Of a stretch of 64,000 bases of DNA, positions 53,612-63,581 are shown piece by piece (the first letter of the stretch is position 1; every line of letters starts with the position of its first letter). This DNA is from Desulfosporosinus meridiei DSM 13257 (GTDB lineage: Bacteria > Bacillota > Desulfitobacteriia > Desulfitobacteriales > Desulfitobacteriaceae). The notes below the pieces were generated by a model. It was not told the DNA's origin, did not search any database, and worked only from the letters and a program-made list of their open reading frames with translations. The DNA is taken from positions 3,244,501-3,308,500 of the forward strand of contig NC_018515.1 of the NCBI RefSeq assembly GCF_000231385.2. The letters are read 5' to 3'. Made by a program: the position numbers and the translations under genes.

Positions 53612-53719
53612 TTCTCCTTCTCCAGTATAGGGTATTAAGCTCTTCTTAATCTTGCGAATACCACCACGGGGATCGGCTACATCCCCTTGATAACGGAGCA
53701 GTAACGAATTTCTTATTTT
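53603..53719 (-). pseudogene. Remnant 3' end of a HIT-family hydrolase gene
   Basis: A minus-strand frame ending at TAA (53603-53605) reads RYQGDVADPRGGIRKIKKSL followed by IPYTGEGELF. This matches the C-terminal segment of Firmicute HIT proteins (normally after HLHLIP, with RYxGDVxDPRGGxRxV). The HIT triad just upstream is lost (SLLL instead of HLHLIP) and the frame breaks before it. It overlaps the ferredoxin stop by 9 bp, so this looks like a decayed gene tail. Confidence 0.5.
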
Positions 53720-53896
53720 GGAAAAATTCGCTTTAAGCTTTCTTGGTCAGTCTCTGCATCCGAAACATATTGAGATAGAAGAACCCACTAAAAATTCTAC
53801 AAATGTGTGGTCATAAGAGTTACTTATTCAAGTAAATCCTACAAATACAGCAGGAGAGCTATAAGCTCTCCTGCCGTATTTGTATATCAATAACTA

Positions 53897-54949
53897 TTAT
53901 TCGATCACGTAGTTAATAAATAAAGTTAACTCTTTTGCTAAATCATACTCCGTAACTTGCACTTGAGGATGATTACCTTCAAAAACACGCACGATCGGTC
54001 GCATAGGTAACCCTTTGTTCTGTCCGACAATAACTCCTGTATCTCCATTATTAAGCTTAACCGTATACCCTGTAGGATAGGCAGCGATATATTGTAAAAA
54101 GATATGGATTAGCTCCTTGCGAAAACGCACTCCAGCGTTTGCCATGAGTATTTCGCAAGCAACATGGGGTAATACTCTGGGAATTCCCGGAGATCCATGG
54201 ATCAGACAATCATAAAAATCCGCTATAGCAACAATCTCCGCTAAGGGGTGAATAGCATTTCCTTTTAATTGTCGAGGATACCCTTTGCCATTTGTCCATT
54301 CGTGATGTTGATAGGCCATATGAGCAACGATGATACTCGTTTGTGCTTTGTTCCGAATCAGCTCATAGCCCTGAGTGGTATGACTATTATATAATTCTCT
54401 TTCCTCATCAGTTAGCTTACTTCTTTTATTAAGTATCTCAGCAGGTAAATTAACAACTCCCACATCGTGGAGCAAGGCACCTTGAGCAAGCTCATTAAGT
54501 TTCTCGATTGGGAGACCTAATCCTTTCCCCAACACACATGATAATACACAGACGTTAACAGAATGAGCGTAAACTTGATTATCCATGTTTCGCATATCCA
54601 TTAAGCTAATCATTATTTCTCTCTGAAAAAGAATATCTTGGACAATGTTACTTACTGCCTCTTTGATATTAATTTCTTTATTCTTGTCATCTTGAATTGT
54701 TTTGCATGATTTTTCGATGGCACGCATTGCCTCAAAGCGGTGCTTATCCGATATAACATCTTCAATAATGATATCACTGGTTAAATCGTCTTCAATATAA
54801 ACACTATACATTTCCATTTGCTTTAATCTATAAATAAACTGAGGCTTTAATACTACGCCCTTGCCAAGAAGTATCTTACCACTAGAGGAATAGATCTCTT
54901 TTGCTAGCACATCTCCTTCTTTAAGGCGCTGAACGCTGATTTCTCGCAA
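53897..54949 (-). CDS. HD-GYP domain protein (probable cyclic di-GMP phosphodiesterase)
   Basis: 350-aa protein. Residues 1-125 form a DUF3391-like N-terminal region (REISVQRLKEGDVLAKEIYSSSGKILLGKG), then an HD-GYP domain: YAHSVNVCVLS, HDVGVVNLPAEIL (HD pair, near 172), YNSHTTQGYELI, HHEWTNGKGYP (the GYP-type motif, near 222) and IVAIADFYDCL. The residues for metal binding are kept, so hydrolysis of c-di-GMP (or 3',3'-cGAMP) is likely. Start TTG at 54949 follows GAGGAAGAGG. Soluble, with no receiver or sensor domain attached. Confidence 0.9.
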   Translation of the reverse strand: MREISVQRLKEGDVLAKEIYSSSGKILLGKGVVLKPQFIYRLKQMEMYSVYIEDDLTSDIIIEDVISDKHRFEAMRAIEKSCKTIQDDKNKEINIKEAVSNIVQDILFQREIMISLMDMRNMDNQVYAHSVNVCVLSCVLGKGLGLPIEKLNELAQGALLHDVGVVNLPAEILNKRSKLTDEERELYNSHTTQGYELIRNKAQTSIIVAHMAYQHHEWTNGKGYPRQLKGNAIHPLAEIVAIADFYDCLIHGSPGIPRVLPHVACEILMANAGVRFRKELIHIFLQYIAAYPTGYTVKLNNGDTGVIVGQNKGLPMRPIVRVFEGNHPQVQVTEYDLAKELTLFINYVIE

Positions 54950-55223
54950 GTCCTCTTCCTCTCTTCCTTATAGTCACCATTTCATCGATAATCGACACAT
55001 TTTTCTTAAACACTATAGTATTTCGTCATAGATCTCCAATATCCTTTAAACAAAGACTTCGTTTTGCAGACTGATTAGTACTAGTGATTAAAAGACTGGA
55101 TGCATAAGACAAATAGACAAAGTTACGCACAAGTAACTCAGTATTTTTCGAAACAATCTATTTTTCGACCTGAGATTTTAGAATATAAGGTGTAAGTACA
55201 ATGCCATTAAGGCAATATGAATT

Positions 55224-55256
55224 TAGCCCACGTCTTAATATTCAAGGCGTGGGCTA
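55224..55256 (-). terminator. Terminator after the FAH-family gene
   Basis: Stem TAGCCCACG/CGTGGGCTA with a short internal mismatch, 13 bp downstream of the stop. Confidence 0.7.
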
Positions 55257-55268
55257 TTTGAGTGTCTT

Positions 55269-55907
55269 TTAAGAGTTGAACCTTAAGAGTTTTATTAAAC
55301 AGCTTCCTAATTCATGATCCGCTAATTTTAACGAGAAAAAATCCTGATTATGAACGGCCCCCACACCTGCCGGTGTGCCAGTAAAAATAATATCCCCTTG
55401 GTCAAGTCCAAGATTTTGAGTCGTATACTCTACAACGGTTTCTAAGTCAAAAATCATATTTTTGATATTCCCTCGTTGAACTTCTTTCCCATTCCTTTCC
55501 AAGGAAAAGTCAACCTCCATCAACGCTTTTAGACCTGGGAAAGGGTGCCAAGAGCTAAGTACTGCAGAATTCCTAAAGCCTTTAGCAATTACCCAAGGAT
55601 AACCTTTCTTTTTCAGCTCAGTCTGTATATCACGCAGTGTAAAATCAATACCCACAGCTACTTTGTCTACTAGGTCTTCTAGACTAATTCCCGGCTCATA
55701 TCTTCTATTAATATGGAATACAAGTTCAACTTCATATTGAAGTTCCCCCCTATCCCCCGGAAGTATTATTTCACTTCCGTTAGCCTCAACTAGAGAATGG
55801 GTTGGCTTAGTAAACAATAGCGGAACTCGGGGAAGTGGATTGTTAAGTTCTTTAGCATGTTCAATATAATTGCGACCAACACAAATTATGTTTTTTATTT
55901 CTCGCAT
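55269..55907 (-). CDS. Fumarylacetoacetate hydrolase-family protein
   Basis: About 212 aa, single-domain FAH-superfamily enzyme (acylpyruvate hydrolase/oxaloacetate decarboxylase-like). Marks: ICVGRNYIEHAKEL at the start, FTKPTHSLVEANGSEIILP, YEVELVFHI (metal-binding acidic residues) and FTLRDIQTELKKKGYPWVIAKGF, followed by GDIIFTGTPAGVG. The ATG at 55907 has AGGAGG 5 nt upstream; the longer frame to 55934 would include it. It follows the predicted lipoprotein-like gene and may be co-transcribed. The substrate is unknown. Confidence 0.9.
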   Translation of the reverse strand: MREIKNIICVGRNYIEHAKELNNPLPRVPLLFTKPTHSLVEANGSEIILPGDRGELQYEVELVFHINRRYEPGISLEDLVDKVAVGIDFTLRDIQTELKKKGYPWVIAKGFRNSAVLSSWHPFPGLKALMEVDFSLERNGKEVQRGNIKNMIFDLETVVEYTTQNLGLDQGDIIFTGTPAGVGAVHNQDFFSLKLADHELGSCLIKLLRFNS

Positions 55908-55933
55908 ACCCGCCTCCTGCTGTGTTTTTAACA

Positions 55934-56602
55934 CTAAGTACGAACTTTAGACAAAAGCTGGGCTCTTTTGTTAGACTTAGCCTGTTCATAAGCTGCCTTA
56001 TTGGAAGCAATTACATCAGTAGGCAGATTATTAGCCACTAATTCAGCCTGCATTGCATTAAGAGTACTGTAGAATTGGTTATCCACGTTAGCCTCAAGCA
56101 TAGTCCCAGCCTGGATATATTTTTGAGCCAATGCTGACCGGTTTAGAGTACCTGCTTTGCGGAGCTGTTCGTACTCCTTAGCTGCCGCAGAATACAAGGT
56201 ATCTAAGCGACCCAAGGCTACATTTTGCAAATAATTAAACTTGGGTTGATACTTATTGATTACTTGCTCTTTAGTTATCTCTTTGTCCAAGACCCCTTGA
56301 TTCCCATCGGCCGCAGTATTACTTATTGCATTTCCTTGCTGCACCTTCTCTGTAGCAAGTTCCGAACTTGGAGCATCCCCCGCTAAATTCATACCATTAG
56401 TTTTTTGTTCATTATTTGAAGCACCAGAATTTACATCTGTAATTTCATCATTGAAGGATTTAAAAAAGTCTTCTCCAAATTGATTGTTAAGTTGTTGTTG
56501 AATTTCAGGGTCAGACTTAAAGAAACTATTATATCCCCAGACACCTGCCCCAGCGAGCATCAAAACCATTATGCTTGTAATTATTATAATCTTCTTTCTC
56601 AT
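55934..56602 (-). CDS. Exported or membrane-anchored protein of unknown function
   Basis: About 222 aa with an N-terminal signal or anchor (RKKIIIITSIMVLMLAGAGVWGY), followed by a low-complexity Ser/Asn/Gly linker and a helical C-terminal domain (about 110-220: QPKFNYLQNVALGRLDTLYSAA, YIQAGTMLEANVDNQFY). I do not recognise the family. The pattern resembles small Firmicute secreted proteins with a coiled-coil domain. The ATG at 56602 follows AAAGGAG. It ends directly before the FAH-family gene. Confidence 0.7.
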   Translation of the reverse strand: MRKKIIIITSIMVLMLAGAGVWGYNSFFKSDPEIQQQLNNQFGEDFFKSFNDEITDVNSGASNNEQKTNGMNLAGDAPSSELATEKVQQGNAISNTAADGNQGVLDKEITKEQVINKYQPKFNYLQNVALGRLDTLYSAAAKEYEQLRKAGTLNRSALAQKYIQAGTMLEANVDNQFYSTLNAMQAELVANNLPTDVIASNKAAYEQAKSNKRAQLLSKVRT

Positions 56603-56773
56603 AACATCTCCTTTTTCCATCGCTTACCAACGCAAAGCTCTTCGTCTCTGATTAGCCACCTTATTTCTTATCAAGGGTAATTACTATTTTGGGTTTCAAG
56701 ATTATTATAGCAGGTTTTTGTGCTCTACTCACATTTTTTCAAGTGAGTTTTATACGCTATATCTAAGTCACAA

Positions 56774-56818
56774 AAAACCATCCTTGAGCAATCCTAATGG
56801 ATTCCAAGGATGGTTTTT
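56774..56818 (-). terminator. Terminator after the acetyl-CoA synthetase gene
   Basis: Stem AAAACCATCCTTG/CAAGGATGGTTTT with a 17-nt loop-like interior and a following T run on the minus strand. Confidence 0.8.
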
Positions 56819-56832
56819 GTTTATCAATGCCT

Positions 56833-59085
56833 TTAGCCTTCGGAACCACAAAAACAAATTTGCGCTTCTTCTGCCAAATCATCCGTAATATTTCCCTCAT
56901 TAATTACAGCATGGCTAAAATCCGGAGCACCATTTGCGAAAATTGCCTCGAAAGTATCTTTATTGTTTATCATTATGTTCGTAACCGCACAGATTATTTC
57001 GGAGACAGAATTCAGTCTTTCTATCCACTGAAAGCAATAAAAATGAGTAACTGGATGACGCAATCCATCCTTTGCAGGAGTAGAGAACCATACTGTATAA
57101 CTATATCCTTCGTAGGACTCATCTTTACAGCGATTAAATACAGCCGTGTCGGGTATGGAAATTTTATTTCTACCCAATTTTATAGCTACATTATGAGCAA
57201 CTTCAGTTTTTTGAATTGTAGCTGTCTTTTGGTTAACATTTTTCTTAAGCAAATCGACGATCGAAGCATCAGCTAAAGTGCTGGTATCCCCCATTGCCCT
57301 ACCTTCAGCAATATCCTTTAACAATCTCCTCATAATCTTACCGCTTCGGGTCTTCGGCAATTCATCTGTCAAAAAAATATCATCAGGCCGTGCTAATGAA
57401 CCAATCTTCAAGACTACATGGGCCTTAAGTTCAGCAATTAAACTGTCGTGAACTACTACACCTTCTTTGAGACTTACAAAAGCAAAAACTGCTTGACCCT
57501 TAACTGCGTGAGTTCTACCGACACAAGCGGCTTCTGCTACCGCAGGATGATCAACTAATGCGCCTTCAACTTCCGCCGTTCCAATCCGATGTCCTGAGAC
57601 ATTAATAACATCATCCACACGTCCTATTACCCAGAAATACCCATCTTCATCCCATTTGGCTTCATCCCCGGTGAAATACATACCAGCATACTGTCCCCAA
57701 TAGGTGTCTTCGTAACGTTTATCATCACCATAGACAGTTTTGAGCATTGCCGGCCAAGGCTCACGAACTACTAAATATCCACTATCACCTTTTTCTACGG
57801 GTTTTCCTTGATGATCAACAATTCCCACCTTGACCCCAGGAAAAGGGACAGCACAAGAGCCCGCCTTTAGAGGAGTAACCTCAGGTATAGGGGTGATCAT
57901 AATCATCCCTGTCTCAGTTTGCCACCAAGTATCAACTATAGGACAACGTTCTTTTCCGATATGTTTGTGATACCACATCCAAGCATCAGGATTAATGGGT
58001 TCTCCCACAGAGCCTAAAAGTCGCAGACTGGAAATATCCCGGCCCATAGGGTATTTTTCTCCCCATTTCATAAACGTACGAATCGCAGTGGGCGCTGTGT
58101 AGAGTATAGTAACCTTATATTTTTCAACAATCTCCCAATACCGATCTTTATCTGGATAATCCGGAGCACCTTCGTACAATAAAATTGTTGCACCATTGGC
58201 CAATGGGCCATAAACCAAATAACTATGTCCTGTTATCCAGCCAACATCCGCTGTACACCAATACACATCTTCATCCTTGAGATCAAATACCCTCTCATGA
58301 GTTGTTGAGACCCCAACCATGTAACCCCCAACACTATGGACAATACCTTTAGGTTTGCCCGTTGTTCCACTCGTGTAGAGAATGAATAGCATATCGTCTG
58401 CATCCATTTCCTCTGCCGGACAAACTATTGGTATATTCTTGACAACTTCGTGATACCAAATATCACGGCCTTCTTGCATAGCAACTGACTGGCCGGTTCT
58501 TTGAACAACAATTACTTTTTCCACACAAGTAACGGTCTTGAGCGCTTGATCTACATTTTCTTTAAGAGGAATTATATTCCCTCTCCGGTAGCTGCCATCT
58601 GATGTGATGATAACCTTAGACTGAGCATCCAGAACCCGATCTTTTAATGCTTCATAACTAAATCCACCAAATACAACAATATGAGGGGCACCAATCCTAG
58701 CACATGCAAGCATCGCAATCACAGTCTCAGGGATCATAGGCATATATATTGTCACACGATCCCCTTTTTCTACTCCGTAGGATTTAAGAACATTCGCAAA
58801 TCGGGATACCTCTCGATGAAGATCTTGATATGTTAGAACTCGATAGTCTCCCAACTCTCCTTCGAAAATTAGTGCAGCTTTATTACGACGTGCCCCGTTT
58901 AGGTGCCGGTCTAAACAATTATAAGCAGCATTTAATTTCCCACCGGCATACCACTTGGCAAAAGGATTATTCCATTCAAGAACTTTATCCCAAGGTTTAA
59001 ACCAGTCCAAACGGTTTCCCTGGTCGCCCCAAAACTTTGTCTGATCTTGCCCAAGGTCGAAAATTTCAGGGTTTCGAATAACCAT
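56833..59085 (-). CDS. acs: Acetyl-CoA synthetase with extra C-terminal region
   Basis: AMP-forming acetyl-CoA synthetase, activating acetate to acetyl-CoA. Core motifs are intact: [16 protein letters not shown] (near 235), [23 protein letters not shown] (near 390), [23 protein letters not shown], and the C-terminal lysine in [11 protein letters not shown] (near 585). Family proteins are about 620-660 aa; here the core ends near residue 615 and a further 135 residues (ending [12 protein letters not shown]) follow that I do not recognise. A stop at the usual point is absent. It may carry regulation or be a fused domain. Confidence 0.9.
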   Translation of the reverse strand: MVIRNPEIFDLGQDQTKFWGDQGNRLDWFKPWDKVLEWNNPFAKWYAGGKLNAAYNCLDRHLNGARRNKAALIFEGELGDYRVLTYQDLHREVSRFANVLKSYGVEKGDRVTIYMPMIPETVIAMLACARIGAPHIVVFGGFSYEALKDRVLDAQSKVIITSDGSYRRGNIIPLKENVDQALKTVTCVEKVIVVQRTGQSVAMQEGRDIWYHEVVKNIPIVCPAEEMDADDMLFILYTSGTTGKPKGIVHSVGGYMVGVSTTHERVFDLKDEDVYWCTADVGWITGHSYLVYGPLANGATILLYEGAPDYPDKDRYWEIVEKYKVTILYTAPTAIRTFMKWGEKYPMGRDISSLRLLGSVGEPINPDAWMWYHKHIGKERCPIVDTWWQTETGMIMITPIPEVTPLKAGSCAVPFPGVKVGIVDHQGKPVEKGDSGYLVVREPWPAMLKTVYGDDKRYEDTYWGQYAGMYFTGDEAKWDEDGYFWVIGRVDDVINVSGHRIGTAEVEGALVDHPAVAEAACVGRTHAVKGQAVFAFVSLKEGVVVHDSLIAELKAHVVLKIGSLARPDDIFLTDELPKTRSGKIMRRLLKDIAEGRAMGDTSTLADASIVDLLKKNVNQKTATIQKTEVAHNVAIKLGRNKISIPDTAVFNRCKDESYEGYSYTVWFSTPAKDGLRHPVTHFYCFQWIERLNSVSEIICAVTNIMINNKDTFEAIFANGAPDFSHAVINEGNITDDLAEEAQICFCGSEG

Positions 59086-59153
59086 GTCAACAATCCTCCT
59101 TTCAAATAGTCCCTATGACGACAGGCCGGCTTAACAAACCCCAATATAAAGGG

Positions 59154-59339
59154 TTATTGTTTTATATAATGAAACCCAGTTTCATAATTGTAACAAAGTT
59201 CAATAGCTTTAATTGCTTCTTTAACTTTAGTTCGAATCTCAGCCGAATCTACTCTTTGACTTTCTTTCTTACTATCTTTTGCATCCGTTGAAGGAATGTT
59301 TCCGATAGAGCTCTGCTTTTTTGCTTTTTCAATTGTCAC
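59154..59339 (-). CDS. Small acidic/basic helical protein
   Basis: 61-aa protein, strongly helical with a charged, Ser/Lys-rich first half (KAKKQSSIGN, DSKKESQRV) and a C-terminal part ELCYNYETGFHYIKQ with one cysteine. It follows GGAGGTTAG and starts with GTG at 59339, so it is probably translated. Located 69 bp upstream of acs on the same strand, likely in the same transcript. No family recognised. Confidence 0.55.
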   Translation of the reverse strand: MTIEKAKKQSSIGNIPSTDAKDSKKESQRVDSAEIRTKVKEAIKAIELCYNYETGFHYIKQ

Positions 59340-59628
59340 TAATCTAACCTCCGTTAATATATTTGCATCGTTTTATATCATGAAACTATGTTTTACAGAT
59401 AGAAAACAAAATTTATAAGTTACCTTATATACTACCTAAAGATTAATCAAATGGATATTTATTTTCCCTGCATCCCTCCTAGACCTTGCGCGTATTTTCA
59501 CTTGACAAGATAAAAATAATACCTAACAACTTGAAAATCCATTTCAACCATAAATGAATAATAACACACTTTACTGAATATTTCAATGATTTTTTTATAT
59601 TTTTTTCTTTTGATTACATATTAAATTT

Positions 59629-59665
59629 AAACCAGAGGTGCTCAGATCGCTGAACACCTTGGTTT
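59629..59665 (-). terminator. Terminator after the kor-HEAT operon
   Basis: Stem AAACCAGAGGTGCTCAG against CTGAACACCTTGGTTT, followed by AT-rich sequence, 9 bp beyond the HEAT-protein stop. Confidence 0.65.
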
Positions 59666-59673
59666 AAAGATCA

Positions 59674-61080
59674 TTAATTCCTACGGCGACTTTCAATTTT
59701 CAGAATAGCCTTCCTAGCTTTCTCTCTTATATTTACTGATTCTCCGTAATCTTCAGATACCCTGGAAATACACTCAATCGTCGAGCTATCTCCTACTTCT
59801 CCTAGGGCTTCCACTGCCAATTCTCTCACCCCAACAACGGGATCTTTCAACAATTGAAGCAATGAAACAGCTGCTGATCCATTTCCCATCTGTGACAAAG
59901 CGTCGCAAGCTCTCGCTCTAATTAAGCTATCATTATCACCTAAACATCTTATTAGCAGATCAAAGGCCGTAGGGAGCTTGGCGAAGGCCTTTATTAGATG
60001 AATATCAACCCTTCTACTCACCTTTTGATAGATATTACTTAATATCTCAAACCCTTGCTCATTATTAAATTCAGTGACAACCCAGTCAATTAAATGGATT
60101 AGAACAGCTTCGTTCTGACCTAATAATATTCCTTTGGCTAATTCCAGATCCTCAATTTCAACAGCTCTTTTTAGCTGCTCGCCAAGTTTCGGTAATAAGA
60201 AACCTGCGATTATTTGAGCACTTTTCTCACTTAATGCTAGCTTTCCGGCTTTGTTCTTTTGAATATAGTGCAAGGATATCAGTCCATCAATAACACATGA
60301 GAAAAGGTTAACTCTTTGGTCACCTCCGGAAGCCCCAATCCCTGAACCCCACATTCCTGCAGCCTCACTCATGGCTGAAATTAAAGACTGCTCATCCAAC
60401 CGTCCTTCATGGGTATGGATTATCTCTAATAGAGTTACCAAATCGGGAACCATTAGTGGCATTCCCAAATCCCAAATTACTTGTTCCAGTATCAGACGTT
60501 CTTTATATAAGGGCTCTCCTGAGACCGCAGTCTGAAATTGATAAAGGAAACTCAATTGTTCAAATCCATAATCTCTAAGCTCTGCATTCTGCTTACATTC
60601 CAGGAGACTAGCCCTAGTACTTGACGTAAATGCTTCCAGTCTTTTTAATCTTAGAATTAATAAATCCAAATAATCTAAAGGATAACCTGTTCTCTCGGCT
60701 ATATTAGGCAATGATTCCCCACTAATCCAAAGACGAAAGATTCGTCTCCATGGTTCCTTCGGATCGGTTATTTGTGGCCGCTTGATGATTTTTTGCGCAG
60801 GCAATAGTAAGTCTTTCGCCAAATCCTCTACCACTGCAGAAGGATTGGCGAACTGATTTTTTAGTTTCCATTGAATAATCTCGGCATAGGTCGAATTTGT
60901 AAGCAAGTCTGCATTGCAACAAAAACAATGAACAAGATCTGGAATGATAGTTTCATTAATATATTTAAGTGCAAGTGGACTTCTTGGCCCACCCCACTCC
61001 TCAAGTAGTACGGCAGTTAGGCTTTCTGCCAAGCTGGACAAATCATTTTGGGTCCAACCCCAATTTCTTAGCTCTGTCAC
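59674..61080 (-). CDS. HEAT-repeat protein in the kor operon
   Basis: 468-aa alpha-helical protein. The last 150 residues hold HEAT-type repeats (LIRCLGDNDSLIRARACDALSQMG, LLQLLKDPVVGVRELAVEALGEVG), an armadillo-like scaffold. The N-terminal 300 residues are helical; a segment near 110-150 (WRRIFRLWISGESLPNIAERTGYPLDYLDLL) resembles a helix-turn-helix. A few cysteines (VHCFCCNADLL) occur near residue 50. It overlaps korC by 4 bp, hence co-translated with the oxidoreductase. Assembly or regulation of that complex is a guess from context. Confidence 0.7.
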   Translation of the reverse strand: MTELRNWGWTQNDLSSLAESLTAVLLEEWGGPRSPLALKYINETIIPDLVHCFCCNADLLTNSTYAEIIQWKLKNQFANPSAVVEDLAKDLLLPAQKIIKRPQITDPKEPWRRIFRLWISGESLPNIAERTGYPLDYLDLLILRLKRLEAFTSSTRASLLECKQNAELRDYGFEQLSFLYQFQTAVSGEPLYKERLILEQVIWDLGMPLMVPDLVTLLEIIHTHEGRLDEQSLISAMSEAAGMWGSGIGASGGDQRVNLFSCVIDGLISLHYIQKNKAGKLALSEKSAQIIAGFLLPKLGEQLKRAVEIEDLELAKGILLGQNEAVLIHLIDWVVTEFNNEQGFEILSNIYQKVSRRVDIHLIKAFAKLPTAFDLLIRCLGDNDSLIRARACDALSQMGNGSAAVSLLQLLKDPVVGVRELAVEALGEVGDSSTIECISRVSEDYGESVNIREKARKAILKIESRRRN

Positions 61081-61661
61081 GATTCATCACCTTCATTTTG
61101 ACTATGTTTATTATTTTGGTTTTCCCTCGCCTTTAACCCCATTTTCCATCCTATTTCCAGCGCTTTGATGTTTTGCTCAGTGGTACCTTTTGGAGCTCGA
61201 TGCTTAACTGACTGTAAAACATTATCCATTGATAGGTAACCACTTATTGAAGCCACAACTCCTAGGGCCAGTACATTAGCGCTTTGTTCAGAGCCAAAAT
61301 GAGCTCGGACAGCCTTAGTTATAGGTAACGAATAAAAGTTTTTACTTCTCGGCTTGACCTCTGTTACTTGAGTATCATCGACAATCAGAATAGCCTCTTC
61401 GTCTAGATGTAAGCCATATTTTTTGTAGGCTTCCTGACTAAGGGTTAGGACGAAGTCCGGTCTCTCAACTTTAGGGTAATAAATGTCCTCATCCCCGATA
61501 ATAACTTCAGCCCGGCTAGCACCTCCCCGCGCTTCAGGACCATAGCTTTGACTCTGAGCAACATTTTGTCCAGCATAAATTCCCGCCTCAGCTAACATTA
61601 TTGCAGCTAAAATCAGTCCCTGTCCGCCTGTTCCGGTCAACAAAAACTTTTGCATTGCCAT
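61077..61661 (-). CDS. korC: 2-oxoacid:ferredoxin oxidoreductase, gamma subunit
   Basis: 194-aa gamma subunit of a KorABCD-type 2-oxoglutarate (or related 2-oxoacid):ferredoxin oxidoreductase. Family marks: FLLTGTGGQGLILAAIMLAEAG at the start (phosphate-like loop), QSYGPEARGGASRAEVIIGDE (near 38), and ERPDFVLTLSQEAYKKY. It binds CoA and the oxoacid together with the alpha subunit. Its start abuts the korB stop. Directly followed by the HEAT gene. Confidence 0.92.
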   Translation of the reverse strand: MAMQKFLLTGTGGQGLILAAIMLAEAGIYAGQNVAQSQSYGPEARGGASRAEVIIGDEDIYYPKVERPDFVLTLSQEAYKKYGLHLDEEAILIVDDTQVTEVKPRSKNFYSLPITKAVRAHFGSEQSANVLALGVVASISGYLSMDNVLQSVKHRAPKGTTEQNIKALEIGWKMGLKARENQNNKHSQNEGDES

Positions 61662-62467
61662 CAGCGACTGACCTCCTTTAGCTTCTGTCGTAATTTGTCA
61701 TATTCTTTTGTATACTCAGGTGCCTCACTGCGGAAAATTTCACCAATCTCAAAGTCATCCTCATGTCCAATTCGTTGCCCGGCTTTGTAAGCATGCTCTT
61801 TTTGCCACAGCAGCATATCCGCCGGGGTTTTGAACTTATTTCGCCTACCATAGGATACAGGACACTGGGAAATTGCCTCTACCAGAGAAAACCCCGGATT
61901 ATTGTAGGCATCTATTACGAGTTTAGTAAGGAGTTGATTATGAAAGGCAGTGGCTCTAGCCCCATATGTAGCTCCAGCTGCTTTAGCCAACTCTAGTACC
62001 TGGAAAGGTCTCTCAAGGTTACCGAAGGGAGAAGTCGTTCCTCGTTTGTCATGGGGGGTTAGTGGCGAAGTCTGCCCACCGGTCATACCATATATACTAT
62101 TATTAATCACTATTGCTGTCAGATCAATATTGCGTCTAGAGGCATGAATCAAATGATTTCCACCAATAGCGGTCGAATCACCATCTCCCATGATAACAAA
62201 AACATCCAATTCAGGGCGAGCCGCTTTAATTCCAGTGGCAAAGGGCAGTGCTCTACCGTGTGTCGTATGGATTGTATTAAAGTCTAAATAACCCGGCATT
62301 CGAGAAGAACAGCCAATTCCAGAGACAAAGATCACCTTGTTTTGATCAAGCTGCAGCGTTTTAATAGCTCGCACAATTGCAGCTGTGATTGTCCCTATTC
62401 CACACCCAGGGCACCAAATATGAGGTAAGGTATCAGTTCTAAAATACTGTGCAATATCATTAAACAT
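61661..62467 (-). CDS. korB: 2-oxoacid:ferredoxin oxidoreductase, beta subunit
   Basis: Thiamine-diphosphate binding subunit of about 268 aa. The Cys-rich HIWCPGCGIG (near 17) supplies two cluster ligands, GDGDSTAIGGNHLIHASRRN (near 93) and VINNSIYGMTGGQ (near 120) form the ThDP/Mg motif, and CPVSYGRRN lies near 205. The ATG at 62467 has a GGGGGGG site; a frame to 62491 includes it. It overlaps the korA stop by 8 bp. Typical for a four-subunit KorABCD or Oor enzyme. Confidence 0.93.
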   Translation of the reverse strand: MFNDIAQYFRTDTLPHIWCPGCGIGTITAAIVRAIKTLQLDQNKVIFVSGIGCSSRMPGYLDFNTIHTTHGRALPFATGIKAARPELDVFVIMGDGDSTAIGGNHLIHASRRNIDLTAIVINNSIYGMTGGQTSPLTPHDKRGTTSPFGNLERPFQVLELAKAAGATYGARATAFHNQLLTKLVIDAYNNPGFSLVEAISQCPVSYGRRNKFKTPADMLLWQKEHAYKAGQRIGHEDDFEIGEIFRSEAPEYTKEYDKLRQKLKEVSR

Positions 62468-63581
62468 TACATACCCCCCCAATCTTATCAAGAACTTCTT
62501 TGGGAGTTATTAATTCTCCATCTATGCGATTTAACCGTTCCACAGCTTTATTGCCAAAGATTCTTTCGATTTCGCCAGCTAACTGTCCGGTATTCATTTC
62601 TACCACGAGAAATTTGCGACCAACATACTTCTCTAATTGCTTTTGCGGAAAAGGCCAAATCGTTATTGGGCGAAAGAGCCCCACTTTCAAACCACGTCCA
62701 CGAGCTATATGAAGGGCCTCCATAGCTGAACGAGCACTACATCCATAAGCTATTAAAATCAAGTCCGCATCTTCTAGTTGCACTTCCTCAACCATTTGAA
62801 TCCGATCTAAGTATGGATTTAGTTTTTGCGTTAAGCGTTGCATAAAAGATTTGGTCACTTCCGGATTTCCGGTTGGCAAGCCTTTCTGATTATGTGTCAA
62901 TCCAGTTACATGGTAACGATAACCATCACCGAAGTTAGCCATTGCCGGGATCATGCTGTCATCGTTTTCATACGGCAGATACTCTCCCGGTGGTACATCA
63001 GGCTTTTTACGATTTACGATTGTCAACTGATCAGGTAAAACTACCTTTTCTCGCAAATGACCGATTACTTCGTCCATCAGCAAAATTACTGGGATCCGAT
63101 ATTCCTCTGCCAAATTAAAGGCAATTACTGTTAACACATAACACTCTTGTACAGTGGAAGGGGTTATGGCAATTATCGGATGATCTCCATGAGTACCCCA
63201 TCGAGCCTGCATAACATCAGCTTGGGCGGGTGAAGTTGGTAATCCCGTACTTGGTCCTCCTCTTTGTACATTGACCACGACACATGGAACTTCCGTAGCT
63301 ACAGCATAACCTAAATTTTCCTGCATCAATGAAAAACCTGGTCCACTCGTCGCTGTGAGCGCTTTAAGTCCAGTCAAGGACGCTCCAATAATTGCTGCCA
63401 TACTTCCAATTTCATCTTCCATTTGGATAAAGTTCCCACCAACTAAGGGCAACCTTTCAGCCATCTTTTCAGCTATTTCTGTAGAGGGTGTAATGGGATA
63501 TCCGGCATAGAAAAGAACCCCCGCTGCCAGAGCTCCTTCCGCAACAGCCTCATTTCCTTGCATTAGCTTTGGATTACTCAT
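62460..63581 (-). CDS. korA: 2-oxoacid:ferredoxin oxidoreductase, alpha subunit
   Basis: 373-aa alpha subunit. N-terminal KLMQGNEAVAEGALAAGVLFYAGYPITPSTEI and TSGPGFSLMQENLGYAVATEVPCVVVNVQRGGPSTGLPT are classic for the pyrimidine-binding domain of KorA/VorA; the C-terminal transketolase-like domain (KVGLFRPITIWPFP, near 325) follows. Together with KorB, KorC and the ferredoxin KorD it oxidises 2-oxoglutarate or works in reverse with reduced ferredoxin. Overlaps korD by 8 bp. Confidence 0.93.
   Translation of the reverse strand: MSNPKLMQGNEAVAEGALAAGVLFYAGYPITPSTEIAEKMAERLPLVGGNFIQMEDEIGSMAAIIGASLTGLKALTATSGPGFSLMQENLGYAVATEVPCVVVNVQRGGPSTGLPTSPAQADVMQARWGTHGDHPIIAITPSTVQECYVLTVIAFNLAEEYRIPVILLMDEVIGHLREKVVLPDQLTIVNRKKPDVPPGEYLPYENDDSMIPAMANFGDGYRYHVTGLTHNQKGLPTGNPEVTKSFMQRLTQKLNPYLDRIQMVEEVQLEDADLILIAYGCSARSAMEALHIARGRGLKVGLFRPITIWPFPQKQLEKYVGRKFLVVEMNTGQLAGEIERIFGNKAVERLNRIDGELITPKEVLDKIGGVCNV

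Noticed and set aside
56797-57276. 159-aa plus-strand ORF overlapping the acs tail
   Set aside because: It is opposite the continuous acs frame, and its translation has no recognisable domain. The acs reading is preferred because it is continuous with a conserved core.
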